Assembly: GCA_948567375.1 (NCBI GenBank)
Contig: OX419758.1
Span: 4,717,001 to 4,781,000, forward strand
DNA length: 64,000 nt
Source: Lunularia cruciata
Lineage: Eukaryota > Streptophyta > Marchantiopsida > Lunulariales > Lunulariaceae
Direction: 5' to 3'
This document shows, in pieces, positions 11,667 to 23,184 of this stretch. Each line of letters starts with the position of its first letter. Within the stretch, counting starts at the first letter, position 1. Under the pieces are notes generated by a model. That model was not told where the DNA came from and did no database searches. It saw nothing but the letters and a program-made list of their open reading frames with translations. The translations under genes were made by a program, and so were the position numbers.

Positions 11667-11726
11667 TCCAAGATAGGAAGTTTCTCAATAAAGTAGCCAT
11701 AGAGTAAGCTTTAGAGGAAGATAAGC
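11667..11726 (+). repeat. Single 60-bp linker unit in D1 (PR-RT)
   Basis: Between protease and RT, D1 has one copy of the 60-bp, 20-codon unit (GKFVxKxAIEQALxEDK type). D3 has three copies and D2 four at the same place. The D1 unit contains TAG and TAA stops at its Ala-Ile-Glu-Gln part. Confidence 0.75.
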
Positions 11727-11929
11727 TTATTTTTGTGGTGTAGATCAAGCCTATTGCGCATGGAGAATTTGATGAGGGCCAAAAGCCTCATCAAGCAATG
11801 GTTGATCAAATAGTTCAAGAGTTTGCATATGTGCTTTTGGATGATCATCCAAAGGAATAACCTTTTGATTGTGGAGTGCCCTTCAAGATTGAGTTATTAC
11901 CACCAAGTAATCCAGTGAGTGGACCAATC

Positions 11930-13130
11930 TATCATCTCTCACCAAAGGAGTTGGATGAACTTCAAATAACATTGATAGAGTTGTTGGAAAAGGATTTCAT
12001 ATGACATAGTACATCTCCTTGGGGAGCACCATTACTATTTTTTCCAAAGAAGGATGGAGGATTTCATTTTTTTATTGATAACCATGGCCTCAATAAACAA
12101 ATAGTGAAGAATATATATCCCTTGTCTTGTAGTGATGACTTGCTTGATCAATTAAGCGGAGCACAATTCTTCTCTAAGTTAGATCTCTGAAGTTGATATT
12201 GGCAGATTCCTATTAATAAGGAGGATGTGCAAAAGACTACCTTTCACACAAGGTATGGGCATTTTGAATGGGAAGTTCTACCTTTTTGGCTCATTAATGC
12301 TCCAAAAATTGTCATGGATCAAATGCATTGGATGTTGGATGGGCTATTGGATTGGTACATGGTGGTGTTCTTGGATGATGTTTTAATCTATAGCAAGAAG
12401 GAGGTAGAACATGCAAATCATATACAAGAAGTCCCGAGACAACTACGTCAATGGAAGTTCTACTATAAGAAGTCAAAGAATACCTTTTGGTAGAAAGAAG
12501 TTACCTTCTTGGGTCATAAGATCTCATAGAGAGAATCAAGATGGAAGAGGAGAAAATCAAGGTCATTATTGATTGATCTACTCCAAAGGATGCCACAAAA
12601 TTATGAGCATTTAATGGATTGGCAAGTTTTTACTCATGATTTATCCACTATTTTGCTCATGTAACCACACCATTGACCAACCTCGTGGTGAAAACCTCAA
12701 GCTTTCAGTGGACCACCAAGCATGAAGAAGCATTCTAGAAGATAAAACATATGGTGTTTTCAAGAGCACTTCTTCAACCATATGATTCTAACTTTGCCAT
12801 TGAAGTTGTGTTGCATCAAGAATTTCCAAATGGGTAACATTCAATTGTATCACTGTCTCTTTGACTAAACATTACAAAAACAAATTACTCTACTTGATAT
12901 CAAGAACAAATAGCAATAGTATATGCCACCAAGGTATGGAGGCATTATCCTTTGGGGAAGCAAGTGATCATGCAAATTGATCACAAACTCTTGTTGTAGA
13001 GTTAACATTAGGAGCACATGAAAAGTCAACATCACCAATAGGAGGAATTAGTATAATTTTTTGATATAAAACTTGAGTACAAACCCAATAGGTTCCATGT
13101 CATCCTTGATGCCTTATCACGATGACCTGA
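11930..13130 (+). pseudogene. D1 reverse transcriptase and RNase H
   Basis: RT motifs are readable in order: LSPKEL and a KDGG block near 12050, the KLDL homologue followed by a stop at about 12188, YGHFEWEVLPF, and the catalytic FLDDVLIYS near 12370. RNase H follows, with YATKVWRHY and the QIDHK segment near 12970. Stops at the KLDL block, after TFW (12492), in KIS and elsewhere break the frame. An in-frame TGA at 13123-13125 occurs at the same codon in D2 and D3. Confidence 0.8.
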
Positions 13131-13199
13131 TTTGAAGTCTCTTCCTCTTATCAAAATGGCAATCATGATAGTATTAGTTGACTCAAAAGTCCAAATTGA

Positions 13200-14271
13200 G
13201 TTTTGGACAACTTAACAACAAGACACCTTCTTTTAGATGGTACAAGGTCATCTTGGAACACATGACAAGAAATTAAACATCTTCTCTTTCAAGGAAGGCT
13301 TTCTATGCTATGAGAATCAGATTTATGTTCCGACCAAGGGCGATCTACAACTTATGCACCTTCAAGAAGCCCATGACTTACCAATCATTGGTCACATGGG
13401 TATGGACAAGACCTTGGGTACCCTACAATACCAATGGTGACGGCCTAACATGGCATGAGATGTTTGAGATTTTGTTTGATCTTGAGAGCTACTAATGCAA
13501 CAAGACCAACAACCAAAAACCAAGTGGCCACCTTCAACCACTTCCCAACCTATCTACTTGATAGGAATACATGAGATTAGATCTCATTACCACCTTGCCC
13601 AAGACAAAGCAAGGTCACACAACACTCATGGTGTTTGTAGATAGGCTTAGTAAGCAAATCCACTTGGCTCCAACCTTTGATATAATGAATGCTCCAACAT
13701 TGGCCGAGATATATTTTGACAATGTCCTTAAGCATCAAGAGATGCCTCATGTAATCATCTCTTATATTGATGCTCAATTGATGGGAAAATTTTGGAAAGC
13801 ACTCTTCCAAATACTTGGTACCAAGTTTGCTTTGTCTACTATTTGTCATCCTCAAATTGATGGACAAACCAAATGTGAAAATCATACCTTGGAAGATATG
13901 CTTTGTAGCTTTGCCAATGTTCACCATACCAATTGGGATGAATATCTTACAGTTGTTGCATTTTCTTACAATAATTCCAAACATGTAAGCATGGGATTTT
14001 CTCTCTTCTTCCTTTATTTTAGCCAAGATCTATTTGTTCTAGATTCCCTTCTTGCTCCTCCTCCATCTCATGTTCCTCATACTTTGACCTTCTTGACCAT
14101 AATATCCCAATCCTAACAACAAGCAAAATCTCATCTTCTTGTTGCTAAGAATCATCAAATTCAATAATGGACCAACATCATCATGATCTACCTTTCAACT
14201 TGACTACAAGGTCATGCTTTCTTCTCATAACCTACCCTTTTTCTTTGATACCCAAGTTTATAAACTTGCTC
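13200..14271 (+). pseudogene. D1 integrase, first part
   Basis: The zinc-binding region (GHMGMDKTLGTLQYQW) lies near 13390. The DDE core is at 13571-14116: the first Asp is in the MRLDLITTLPK segment, the second in SYIDAQLMGKFW, and the expected Glu in GQTKCENHTLEDM is Lys. That exchange alone would abolish strand transfer. The frame is cut at 14271 by insertion of A1. Confidence 0.8.
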
Positions 14272-14963
14272 TGTGAGCCGGCCTGTCTCTCACTCAGGAT
14301 GAACCCCTGATGGCTATTATGGTAGCGCACCATGGACTAAGAAGGCAAGGAACCCCAACTCCATCATACTCCTCCAAGGCTAACACTCCAAGACTCAAGA
14401 CATTGCTCACTAGAGAACTCAATGAGAGAGAGATAGTTGCAAATGAAAGGATGATGAGTACCTCCTCACTCCTTGTTTATATACTTGTGAAATAATTACG
14501 TACCAAAGTTACTAATTACCGTAGTAACTCAAGTTACTAGACTAAAAGTCAAGTAAAGTCAAAAAGTAGAAAGGAATATCCATTCACATGGGCATATTCC
14601 CCTAAGCATGTGGTCTTATCTTGACCCAACCACTAAAGCAAGGATTCCTTCACATGGGCTATCCTTGGACTAAAGAAGAATCCAAAACAAAAAGGCTTGC
14701 GGGCCCAAGAGTTCTCAACTCTTTCCCCAAAGCCAAACACCTAGGAATAATACCAAGTCAACACACTAAAATCCAAAATAGTGGTGCTCATCTTTTCTAC
14801 TTCCTCTAAAGTAAGGTCCCATCTATCTTAGCTATGACTAACTTTAGCTAACCATGACTAATATAGAACCATCCTTTATCTCTATATAAATAATATCTCT
14901 TAAGTACTTGTAATACCAAGCTAAATATCACAATACCACACACATGCACAAATGGGTGTTACA
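14272..14963 (-). repeat. 3' LTR of A1
   Basis: 692 bp, plus-strand TGTGAGCCGG to GGTGTTACA. It lies next to the polypurine tract (14964-14974) and so is the 3' LTR of a minus-strand element. Confidence 0.95.
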
Positions 14964-14974
14964 TTTACCCCCGG
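14964..14974 (-). promoter_or_regulatory. Polypurine tract of A1
   Basis: On the minus strand CCGGGGGTAAA abuts the 3' LTR (TGTAACACC). The same tract is at 33609-33619 in A2. It would prime plus-strand DNA synthesis. Confidence 0.75.
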
Positions 14975-15167
14975 ACTAAGTTTTCACTTTGTCCTCAAAG
15001 TGAAGGTCTCTCTACCTTCTATGGTACATCTTCAACTTATCATGGTTAATCCTATCAAAGTGTCTTCCTCCCAACTCCTTGAGATCATAAGTGTAATTTC
15101 CCCACACCTTCTCTACTATGAAAGGTCCAAAGTACTTAGGCAAAAACTTCTTTTGTACTCTCTTGAA

Positions 15168-16628
15168 TCAAATGGAATCAAACAACATTACCCAATCACC
15201 TTCTTTGAAAGGCTCCACCTTCTTCTTGCCTTGCCTCTTGTCATAGCTCTCCTTTTGTTTCCTTTGGGCTTGCTCCACTCGAACCATAGCAACTGCTCTT
15301 GCCTCTTCCAACTCCATGAGTTGATCCTTCCTTGACTTCTCTGCATCACTTCCTTGTGCTTTCTTCAATCTCATATGAATGCTTTGGAAGGTAGGAAGAT
15401 CAAAGTGAATAGGTAAGGTAGACTCAATACCATACACCAATTGGAATGGAGAATATCCAGTGGAAGTCTTCATGGTTGTCCTATACTCCCACAAAACTGC
15501 ATGAATCCTCTTGTCCCAATGATGTTTAGCCCCCTCCATTTCTGCATCTTTGGCCAACATCATGCACAAGGTCTGATTGGTTCTCTCTGCCAAGCCATTG
15601 GAATTTGGCTTATAGGATGTAGTTACTCTATGTGTGATAGAGAAATGTCGTAGCATGGCTGTAGTAATGCTTCCTGTAAACTCTCCTCCTCTATCAGAAA
15701 CCAACTCCAAAGGGCATCCAAACCTAGTGATAATGCGTTCATAAAGAAATCTACCCACTTCATCTTCATTCTTGTCCCTCAATGGTCTAGCCTCAACCCA
15801 CTTGGTAAGGTAATCAGTAACTACCACAATGTACCGATTGTTCCTTGGGGTTCTATTGAGAGGTCCTACAAAATCAATTCCCCACTTCTCAAAGGGTCCT
15901 AGCAATGGAATTGATCTAAGTGGTGGAGTGGATGTAGACTTTCTAGCAAAAGCTTGACAAACATGACAAGTTTTGCAATAATCAAGACAATCCTTGAAAA
16001 TCCCTCTCCAATGGTAACCTGCATCTAGAATCTTGAAAGCAGTCACCTTTCCTGCAAAGTGTCCTCCACATACTAAACCTTCATGAAACTCCTTTATGAG
16101 TAGGATAGACTCTTCCTTACCCACTGCTCTTCGAAGTAGACCATCTGCTCCTTGGTGAAAAAGAATATCATCCACCATTGTGTAAGGTCTAGATCTTGCT
16201 GCAAGGGCCTTCCTCTCCCTAGCATGCATCCCTTCTGGATAGTTACCTCTTGTCACAAAATCCACAATCTCCTTGTACTCCATTGGAACCTCTTGAGTGA
16301 CTGAGATTGTCATGAGCTCCTCATTCGGGAAGGAATCATCTACTGGCTCATCTCCATCATGATCATAGGCTCTAGATAACAAATCAGCATTTGCATGTTT
16401 CTTTCCTGGCCTATCCTCAATTGTGTAGTCATACTCAGACAAGAGAATCATCCACCTTGCTAGTCTCCCTTCAACATTAGGCTTGTTGAAGATGTACTTC
16501 AAAGCCTTGTGATCCGTGACAATTGTGGCTTTCCCTCCAATCAAGTAGTGTCTAAACTTCTTGAGACCAAAGATCATTGCCAACCCTTCTCTCTCTGTGA
16601 CAGAGTAGTTCTTCTCTGCTGAAACCAT
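15168..16628 (-). pseudogene. A1 RNase H and integrase part of pol
   Basis: The 486-codon frame matches residues about 1071 to 1556 of the A2 polyprotein. It contains the RNase H TDHKALKYIF block, the HHCC zinc module, and the integrase core with SDRGGEF and NGLAERTNQT. It ends early at 15168-15170, where an Arg CGA codon of A2 is TGA, removing the last ~50 residues. It is separated from the RT part by the TAG at 16629-16631. Confidence 0.9.
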
Positions 16629-17355
16629 CTACCTACTAGCATAAGCTATTGGATGATCATGCCCATCTTGGTCTAATTGACTAAGAGTGCATCCTATAGC
16701 TACATTAGAAGCATCAGTGTAGAGGATGAAAGGCTTACTCCAATCAGGTTTAGCGAGAATTGGAGCTACAACAAGGGATTGCTTGAGCTCCTCAAAAGCT
16801 TTGAGAGCCTCCTTGTCTTCCAAAATCACCATGTAATCTACACCCTTCTTCATGTAGATGGTCAATGCATAAGCCTTGTTGGAAAATGAGAAGATGAACC
16901 TCCTATAGTACCCAACCATTCCCAAGAATTGGCGTAACTTTGTCAAGCTTGAAGGGAATGGAAGGTCTGAGATTTTCCTCACCTTCTCAGGATCAACTGC
17001 TATTCCATCCTTGGAGATGATGTGCCCCAAAAGTAGACCTTCTTCACATCCAAAAATGCACTTCTCTGGGTTGAGTGATGCATTTGCCTCATCCAAGCGT
17101 TGCAAGACTTTGATTAGGTGCTCAAAGTGCTCCTCCTTGCTCCCATAGACACAAAAGTCATCAATGAAATCTCTCACAAATTTCCCAATGAAAGGTTCAA
17201 ATACCTTGTTCATGAACCGTTGGAATGTGGCTGGAGCATTGCAAAGCCCAAAAGGCATGACCTTGAAAGCGTAAGTTCCCCAAGGTGTGGTGAATGTGGT
17301 GAGTTGTTGATGCTCTGGTGCAATCTTGATTTGGTTATATCCACTATAACCATCT
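16629..17355 (-). pseudogene. A1 remaining RT part
   Basis: It retains MPFGLCNAPATFQRF, the catalytic FIDDFCVYG and the thumb region, but the N-terminal fingers and first catalytic Asp are deleted. It ends in an in-frame TAG (16629-16631), where A2 has CAG (Gln). The RT cannot function. Confidence 0.9.
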
Positions 17356-18727
17356 TCTTGCTCCTTGTAGAACTCAAACCACCTCTAAGCTCCTTTCTCA
17401 AGGTAGGGTTCAAAGCAATTAATTGGCCCACTGTGATGTTAGCCTTGTGACTACCAACATCCTCCAACACATTGTAGTTCCATTGTTGCTTGGAGATCAA
17501 GAAGTCCTCCATCCCCAACTTCTTCCTTGGAGTCTTTGTTGTTGATGGTGTTGAGGTGCGAGTGCACCTAGTAGACATAGGAGTATCCTTGCTTGAAGTA
17601 AATCCTTGAGAAGAGTGAACATCCTCTGCAAAACGAGCTCTCTTCTTCTCTTGTGCCAAAAGCTCCAAATTAGGACCCTTGGAGTTTGAGCACTCTCCCT
17701 TCTCATACTTGCTCTCAACCACATCTATGGATGCTATCCCCTTACCTTTGTTGGGATTAGGAGCCACTTGGGTTTCACTACCTCCCTCTTTCCCTCTATT
17801 GGCTCCCTCATAACCCCTTCCTCCATGGTAAGTGGAATTTGGGCAATTCCTTTGGATATGGCCTCTTCCCCCACAACCAAAACAATTTCTATCATTGAAA
17901 TTGTTGGCTGGTTGGCCTCCTCTATATGGATGGTTTCCATAACTCCTAGGCCCTCTCCCTACATTCTGATCCACCTCTCTCTTCTCCCATAATTGCACCA
18001 CATTGATCTTGAGATCCGCAAGTTGTTCTGTGATGGTTTGGAGTGGATCTTTTGGTGGAGGTGCAAGAACTGGAGCAACTACTACTTGTGGTGCAACCCT
18101 TGTCACCAAAGTATCAGAAGTTCCACCATACTTGTAGCCTTGAGGAGGATGCACAACCTCCTTCACCACCAAATCACTTTCATCCCCTTCCAAACTCTCC
18201 TCCATACGAATTGCGATCTTGATAGCTTCAACCTTGGAAGAAGGTTTCTCATATCTCACCTTGCTTCTAATTTGTGGTCTCAATCCTCCCACAAAATTCT
18301 TGGTGAGCATGGCCCCTATGCCAATCATTGTAGTCTCCACATCATCCCCACCCTTCCTCAACACTATGCGAAATCTGGACTCCAATTTTTCCACTCTTTC
18401 CACATAGACTCTCACTTTCTCTCCATCTCCTTGCTTGAGAAATGTAACCTCACTCATCAATCTCTCATAACTCTCATCAGGAAGAAAGTTCTCAATGAGT
18501 GCTGAAGTCAAAGTCTCCCAAGACTCCTCTTCCCCCTCTCTCCTCTCTCTCTTTTGGTATTCTGACTCATACCATGTAAGTGCTGCATCCTCAAAGAAAT
18601 CTGGTAATAATGAGGCCCACTCATTCTTCCTCCTCTCATTGTTTCCTATGCAAGCTCTCTTGAAGTCTCTCACAAAGGCCTCCACATCTTCTCCATCCTT
18701 GCCAAAGAAAACCGGAAGTTTCCCCAT
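17356..18727 (-). pseudogene. A1 Gag
   Basis: The frame starts at the ATG at 18727 (MGKLPVFFGK) and is intact through the gag domain, a Pro-rich linker and the CCHC knuckle CFGCGGRGHIQRNC. It follows A2 to about residue 458 and then crosses the deletion into a wrong frame that stops at 17210. A Gag-like protein could still be made, so A1 could in principle supply or compete for Gag. This is inference. Confidence 0.85.
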
Positions 18728-18965
18728 CTTAACCCCTCACTATCTTTCTTTTCTCTCAAATTTTTTTTTTTCCTCTTTTCTTTTCTCTCACTCTATTACT
18801 AATAGAGTATATACATGACTAACACCATCTGAGAATAATCCACTCTAGGGAACACAAAAGGTTCAGGTTGCTCCAAGATTTCTATAGCAACATCAAATCC
18901 TAGAGTGCATATTAATCTAACTCTCATGGATAGTTTATCCATAAGTTGAAAGATTATCTCCATCA

Positions 18966-19439
18966 CTAATCTTGAGAACTAGCTGATGAAGGTGGTAGTA
19001 TTTCTGTAGCTGTACTAAGACTCTCTCCAAGATCCTTCACCAAAGTTTCCAAAAGTGCTTTTACTCCACTACACTCATGTCCTTTTGGAAGTCCTTCAAC
19101 TCCACAAACCTCACACAACTCTTTGGTCTTAGATCTTCTCCCTCCCAATCTTGGTGAAGAAGGTCCAACATGCAAACCCAAGTCAAGTAAGCCTCTCCTT
19201 TCCCTCAATCTCTTGCTCTCAAAGGTCAATGGACATGAACTTGCCTTATGTCCCTTCTCTCCACATAGAAAGCACTTAGACTCACTCTTTCCTCCAAGTG
19301 GTGTAGGTTTTTGGATCCTCTCAACACTCTCTTCAAATTCTATTGTAAACTCTCTTTTCCTCAAATCCACCCCTACAATCACCTCAAACCCTTGGGGAAC
19401 CTTGCATAATCTCAATTTCCACTCTTGATGACTCTCCAT
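18966..19439 (-). CDS. A1 upstream ORF with two zinc modules
   Basis: A 157-codon ORF (ATG at 19439) lies between the primer site and gag, in the same orientation. It has a CCHC knuckle (CFLCGEKGHKASSC) and about 50 residues later a second Cys/His cluster (CEVCGVEGLPKGHEC). It is intact and nearly identical to the A2 copy (38718-39191). Upstream extra ORFs are known in TAT/Ogre-type gypsy elements, but I do not recognise this protein. An RNA-binding role is suggested by the knuckle only. Confidence 0.75.
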   Translation of the reverse strand: MESHQEWKLRLCKVPQGFEVIVGVDLRKREFTIEFEESVERIQKPTPLGGKSESKCFLCGEKGHKASSCPLTFESKRLRERRGLLDLGLHVGPSSPRLGGRRSKTKELCEVCGVEGLPKGHECSGVKALLETLVKDLGESLSTATEILPPSSASSQD

Positions 19440-20278
19440 GTTCCCCAAGATGAATCTAAACACTCAAACATGCTTTTTGTTGATCTCAAACTTCTCATGC
19501 ATGAGATCTCCACTCTGCAGAATTGACCCTTCCTCACAATGTCATTCAAATCTCCCAACCAATACGTCACAGTCCTCTGAAATTTTGCACACTTGATCAC
19601 AACTCCAGGGCGTCCCTCCCTGCAAAATTTCAGATCTTTTCATTGAGCCATTTGGCCTAGACATCTTTCTATTCAGCACCCATATTTCAGATTTGGTCTG
19701 AAAACCACCCCCCTCACTTCAAAAACTCATCACGCCCTGCGCAAAAACGATATCTCTCTAATTTTTGTGGCAGCAGGTAGGATACAATGCATTGAATTTT
19801 CTTGGAAAATTTCAGGACAATTCACTGAAAATTGAAGAAATGGCAGACTCTGTACAATTTTCCAGAGAGCATGCAGTTGCGGGAGCACTTTACCCTATCA
19901 ACTTTCAAAAATTCTAGCCCAGTGCGCATAGAAGCTCTCTCAATAATTTCAAGTGTGCTAACTGAAAGATAACCCAAACTATCATGTGTAGAAATCTCAA
20001 GTCCAGATCTCAAACTTGAGATTTTGCCCAAAATCACCTTAATCCCCAAAATCTGCAATCCACCTCACACAATCTCTCCAATTCCTCTCATATGTACAAG
20101 ATGTACAAAATCACCTCAAAGACATCATAATGAACTACAGGGTATACAAATGGATCTTGGTTCTCTAACATAAGTTCAGCCCTCTCCTCTCCTAATGTTC
20201 TCTCCAAGTGAGCTCTCATAGCCTCCTTCTGCCTAATGTAGAATTGGACGCGGAACATTATCTTGCCTTCTAGAGAGG

Positions 20279-20295
20279 TCCCGGCAACGGAACCA
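20279..20295 (-). promoter_or_regulatory. Primer-binding site of A1
   Basis: Minus-strand TGGTTCCGTTGCCGGGA, four bases from the 5' LTR end. It is the same as in A2 (40031-40047). It is not an iMet site; it resembles the sites of Athila/TAT-type elements. The exact tRNA needs a search. Confidence 0.8.
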
Positions 20296-20299
20296 AAAA

Positions 20300-20991
20300 T
20301 GTGAGCCGGCCTGTCTCTCACTCAGGATGAACCTCTGATGGCTATTATGGTAGCGCACCATGGACTAAGAAGGCAAGGAACCCCAACTCCATCATACTCC
20401 TCCAAGGCTAACACTCCAAGACTCAAGACATTACTCACTAGAGAACTCAATGAGAAAGAGATAGTTGCAAATGAAAGGATGATGAGTACCTCCTCACTCC
20501 TTGTTTATATACTTGTGAAATAATTACGTACCAAAGTTACTAATTACTGTAGTAACTCAAGTTACTAGACTAAAAGTCAAGTAAAGTCAAAAAGTAGAAA
20601 GGAATATCCATTCACATGGGCATATTCCCCTAAGCATGTGGTCTTATCTTGACCCAACCACTAAAGCAAGGATTCCTTCACATGGGCTATCCTTGGACTA
20701 AAGAAGAATCCAAAACAAAAAGGCTTGCGGGCCCAAGAGTTCTCAACTCTTTCCCCAAAGCCAAACACCTAGGAATAATACCAAGTCAACACACTAAAAT
20801 CCAAAATAGTGGTGCTCATCTTTTCTACTTCCTCTAAAGTAAGGTCCCATCTATCTTAGCTATGACTAACTTTAGCTAACCATGACTAATATAGAACCAT
20901 CCTTTATCTCTATATAAATAATATCTCTTAAGTACTTGTAATACCAAGCTAAATATCACAATACCACACACATGCACAAATGGGTGTTACA
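20300..20991 (-). repeat. 5' LTR of A1
   Basis: 692 bp, same ends as the 3' LTR, next to the primer-binding site. Relative to the 3' LTR I see transitions at the GAACC(C/T)CTGATGG, CATT(G/A)CTC, GAGA(G/A)AGA and ACC/ACT GTAG positions. Confidence 0.95.
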
Positions 20992-20995
20992 GCTC

Positions 20996-21064
20996 CTAAT
21001 TGGATATGTTTATTTTTATCACCCAAATAATTTCTCTTGTTGCTTATCAAATTGCCTTACCTTG
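20996..21064 (+). pseudogene. D1 integrase, middle fragment
   Basis: The 69 bases between A1 and C1 continue the D1 integrase C-terminal region. The reverse complement of D2 near 51095-51165 reads continuously across both insertion points (GCCCCTAATTAGATAGGACC). Confidence 0.8.
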
Positions 21065-21662
21065 TGTAATACTCCAAGGACAAGAGAACCTTCAAAGAGA
21101 GATACAAGAGAGAAAATACTAGCTTCACACTAAATAATCGGATGCCCCAAAGGAGGACTTTATTTTAATTATGTAGCAAAGGAGATCCCCTCAAAGGAAG
21201 CTCTACCCTTGGATCAGATACATGGATTGGTGACATGTCAATGAGCTCCACCCTAAGATTAGGTACCTAGATGGGTGACATGTTGGTCATTTCCTACCTA
21301 GTTTGTTGAACAGGTTTGACAAGAAGGAATCTATAGGGAATCTTCCTGTAGGAAGCTCAAAATTGTTTAGGTGAGGTACCATTGGAAAGCTCTTGATAAA
21401 ACAAACCATAAGCAAAGAAGGCAAGCTCTTTTATCCATAAGGAGGGTTAAATTTTTCCATTTTTCAAGCATAATTCATCTGTTTAGGCTTCCAAAATTAG
21501 CTTTAAAGTTTTTAAGCTCTTTTGGCTTTTGCCCTATTAGTAGAACTGCTCTTTTGGTGACACCTATATCTGATCTATCTAGCCCATCATGCACAAGACC
21601 TTTCTAGATGTTACCAAGAAAATCTTCACCTCTAAATAATATGTCTAGCTATTGGTGTTATA
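21065..21662 (-). repeat. 3' LTR of C1
   Basis: 598 bp starting TGTAATACTCCAAGG. A pyrimidine run (CCTCCTCCCTTTT) follows at 21664, the complement of a polypurine tract, so this is the 3' LTR. Confidence 0.9.
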
Positions 21663-22920
21663 GACCTCCTCCCTTTTAAGACGCAATCTCCTCATTGCAA
21701 AGTTGTTGCTTAAAAGATGGAACTAACACCAATGTGTTGGTCAAGTTGGTTGTTTGCTCCCATGTTGCCTCATACAATGTTACACTTTCTAATGTACAAG
21801 ATATTCCACATGTGGATGGCAAAAACCACGGATGCATTCTTGGAGAATACGTTCAACTTCATATTTGTTTGTGTCATCAAGGAAGGTTGGGCAAGGTCAA
21901 CTTTCTTGGATGGAAGAAAAGTGGAATTGTTGAGGTGCATATCTATGCAATAAGGAAACATGGAATATTGGATGGATCTTCTTGTGTGGTGGTAGCTTGA
22001 GGTGGTAGGACATTGAGACGATCCAATGAAGAATGAAGAAAGGACCAATAAAACAAGGTCTTAGCTTTTGAGGGCCAACTAATGTGAGGTTGGAGGTTGA
22101 TAGCCAAACTTGAATTCCATGTATTGCCCATGTGCATCTATTTACATACTATTTTTGTCAATTTTGGGGAATCTACAACTTGTGCTTGGCATTCAGCATA
22201 CCTTGTTAGATTTTAGAAAAAAATTGTTGATAGTGTCAACCTTGGTAACCACCAGACAGCCCTTCATCAAACTTGAAGGTGTGAAAGGATGCTGCATACA
22301 TGAGGAAGAAAAATGTGACATGTGTGGAGGGATTCACTAAATTGTTGTTAGCAAATTCCACCAATGGGATCTATGCTTACCCACTCCCAACATTGTGTAG
22401 GAGTGGGAAGGGGTTGAAGGAATCATGTGGGAGCTTGATTAGAAGCTTTATTTTCTTGATAGAGTAGGCAAATCCTAACCTATTCCATCACATTGTTGCT
22501 TATCTTGGGCCACTAGTAATGGCATTTGACTATGTCCAAGGTCTTGTCCACTCCAATGTGACTTGAAATGGCAAAATCATGATATGATGCTGGTTCTTAG
22601 ATTCTTGGTATCCAAAATCCAGAACCTTCTATCACAAAAGGTGAGTCCTTGGGTGTTGGTGACGCCTTTGGATGATTCAGCTCCTACAATATGTCGATCA
22701 GTTTTCATAGAATCAGTTTTTGTAGTTCAGTTTTCCACCTACAATCCTTGGCCAAAATTCAAGGTTCATATGACTTCCACTACCAGATTGCTTGCAATCA
22801 GCATCCAAGTGAATGCATCTACAAGTTACTTTTTGCATTCCACATATTTGATCATGATGATGAATTTTTGTCTCTACTTTGCCTACCAAATTTGTTGATG
22901 AAAAAGATCTTTTTGTGTCT
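21663..22920 (-). pseudogene. C1 integrase
   Basis: The minus strand carries scattered integrase pieces: the zinc-binding region (HIGVDKTLDIVKC type) near 22500-22600, and the C-terminal part near 21770-22137. It aligns with the better kept C2 copy at 30146-31690. Many stops are present. The core catalytic residues cannot be read reliably. Confidence 0.65.
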
Positions 22921-23184
22921 TCAGGTAGACTAGAGATTTGTGGTCTATCTTTACCACAAATGCCTTCCCACCAAGATAATGTTTCCAATGCTTTGTTGCA
23001 AGGACAATGTCCAACTCTTCCAACTGTCCAACTTTGATGGTGTGATAGTTGCATTTTACTTATAACAATTTATGAGAGAAATATGCAATTGGGTACCATT
23101 TTTCCTGCTATTCTTGTTGTATGATTTCTCTTATTGCTATGCCTAATGCATCTATAGCCATCTTGATTGGATGTTTTGGGTCAT
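22921..23184 (-). pseudogene. C1 RNase H, part distal to the solo LTR
   Basis: Frames equivalent to the RNaseH DHKSLVYLKTQKD segment lie near 22900-22960 on the minus strand. Comparison with C2 (31700-32010) shows the same order, and the GGGTCAT at 23178-23184 continues at 24874 beyond the solo LTR. Confidence 0.65.

Larger units (their letters stand above)
14272..20991 (-). mobile_element. A1: deletion derivative of family A
   Basis: A complete LTR-to-LTR insertion of 6720 bp with a perfect 4-bp duplication GCTC (14268-14271 and 20992-20995). It is nearly identical to A2 but lacks 1111 bp (36001-37111 in A2), which removes the protease and the N-terminal part of RT and shifts the frame. Two further nonsense changes relative to A2 are present. 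The two LTRs differ at about four positions by eye, all transitions. It is non-autonomous. Confidence 0.95.

Noticed and set aside
14310..14809. Open frames of 61 and 62 codons repeated in every family-A LTR
   Set aside because: They are antisense to the element and kept only because the LTR copies are almost identical; no domain or codon signal supports them.
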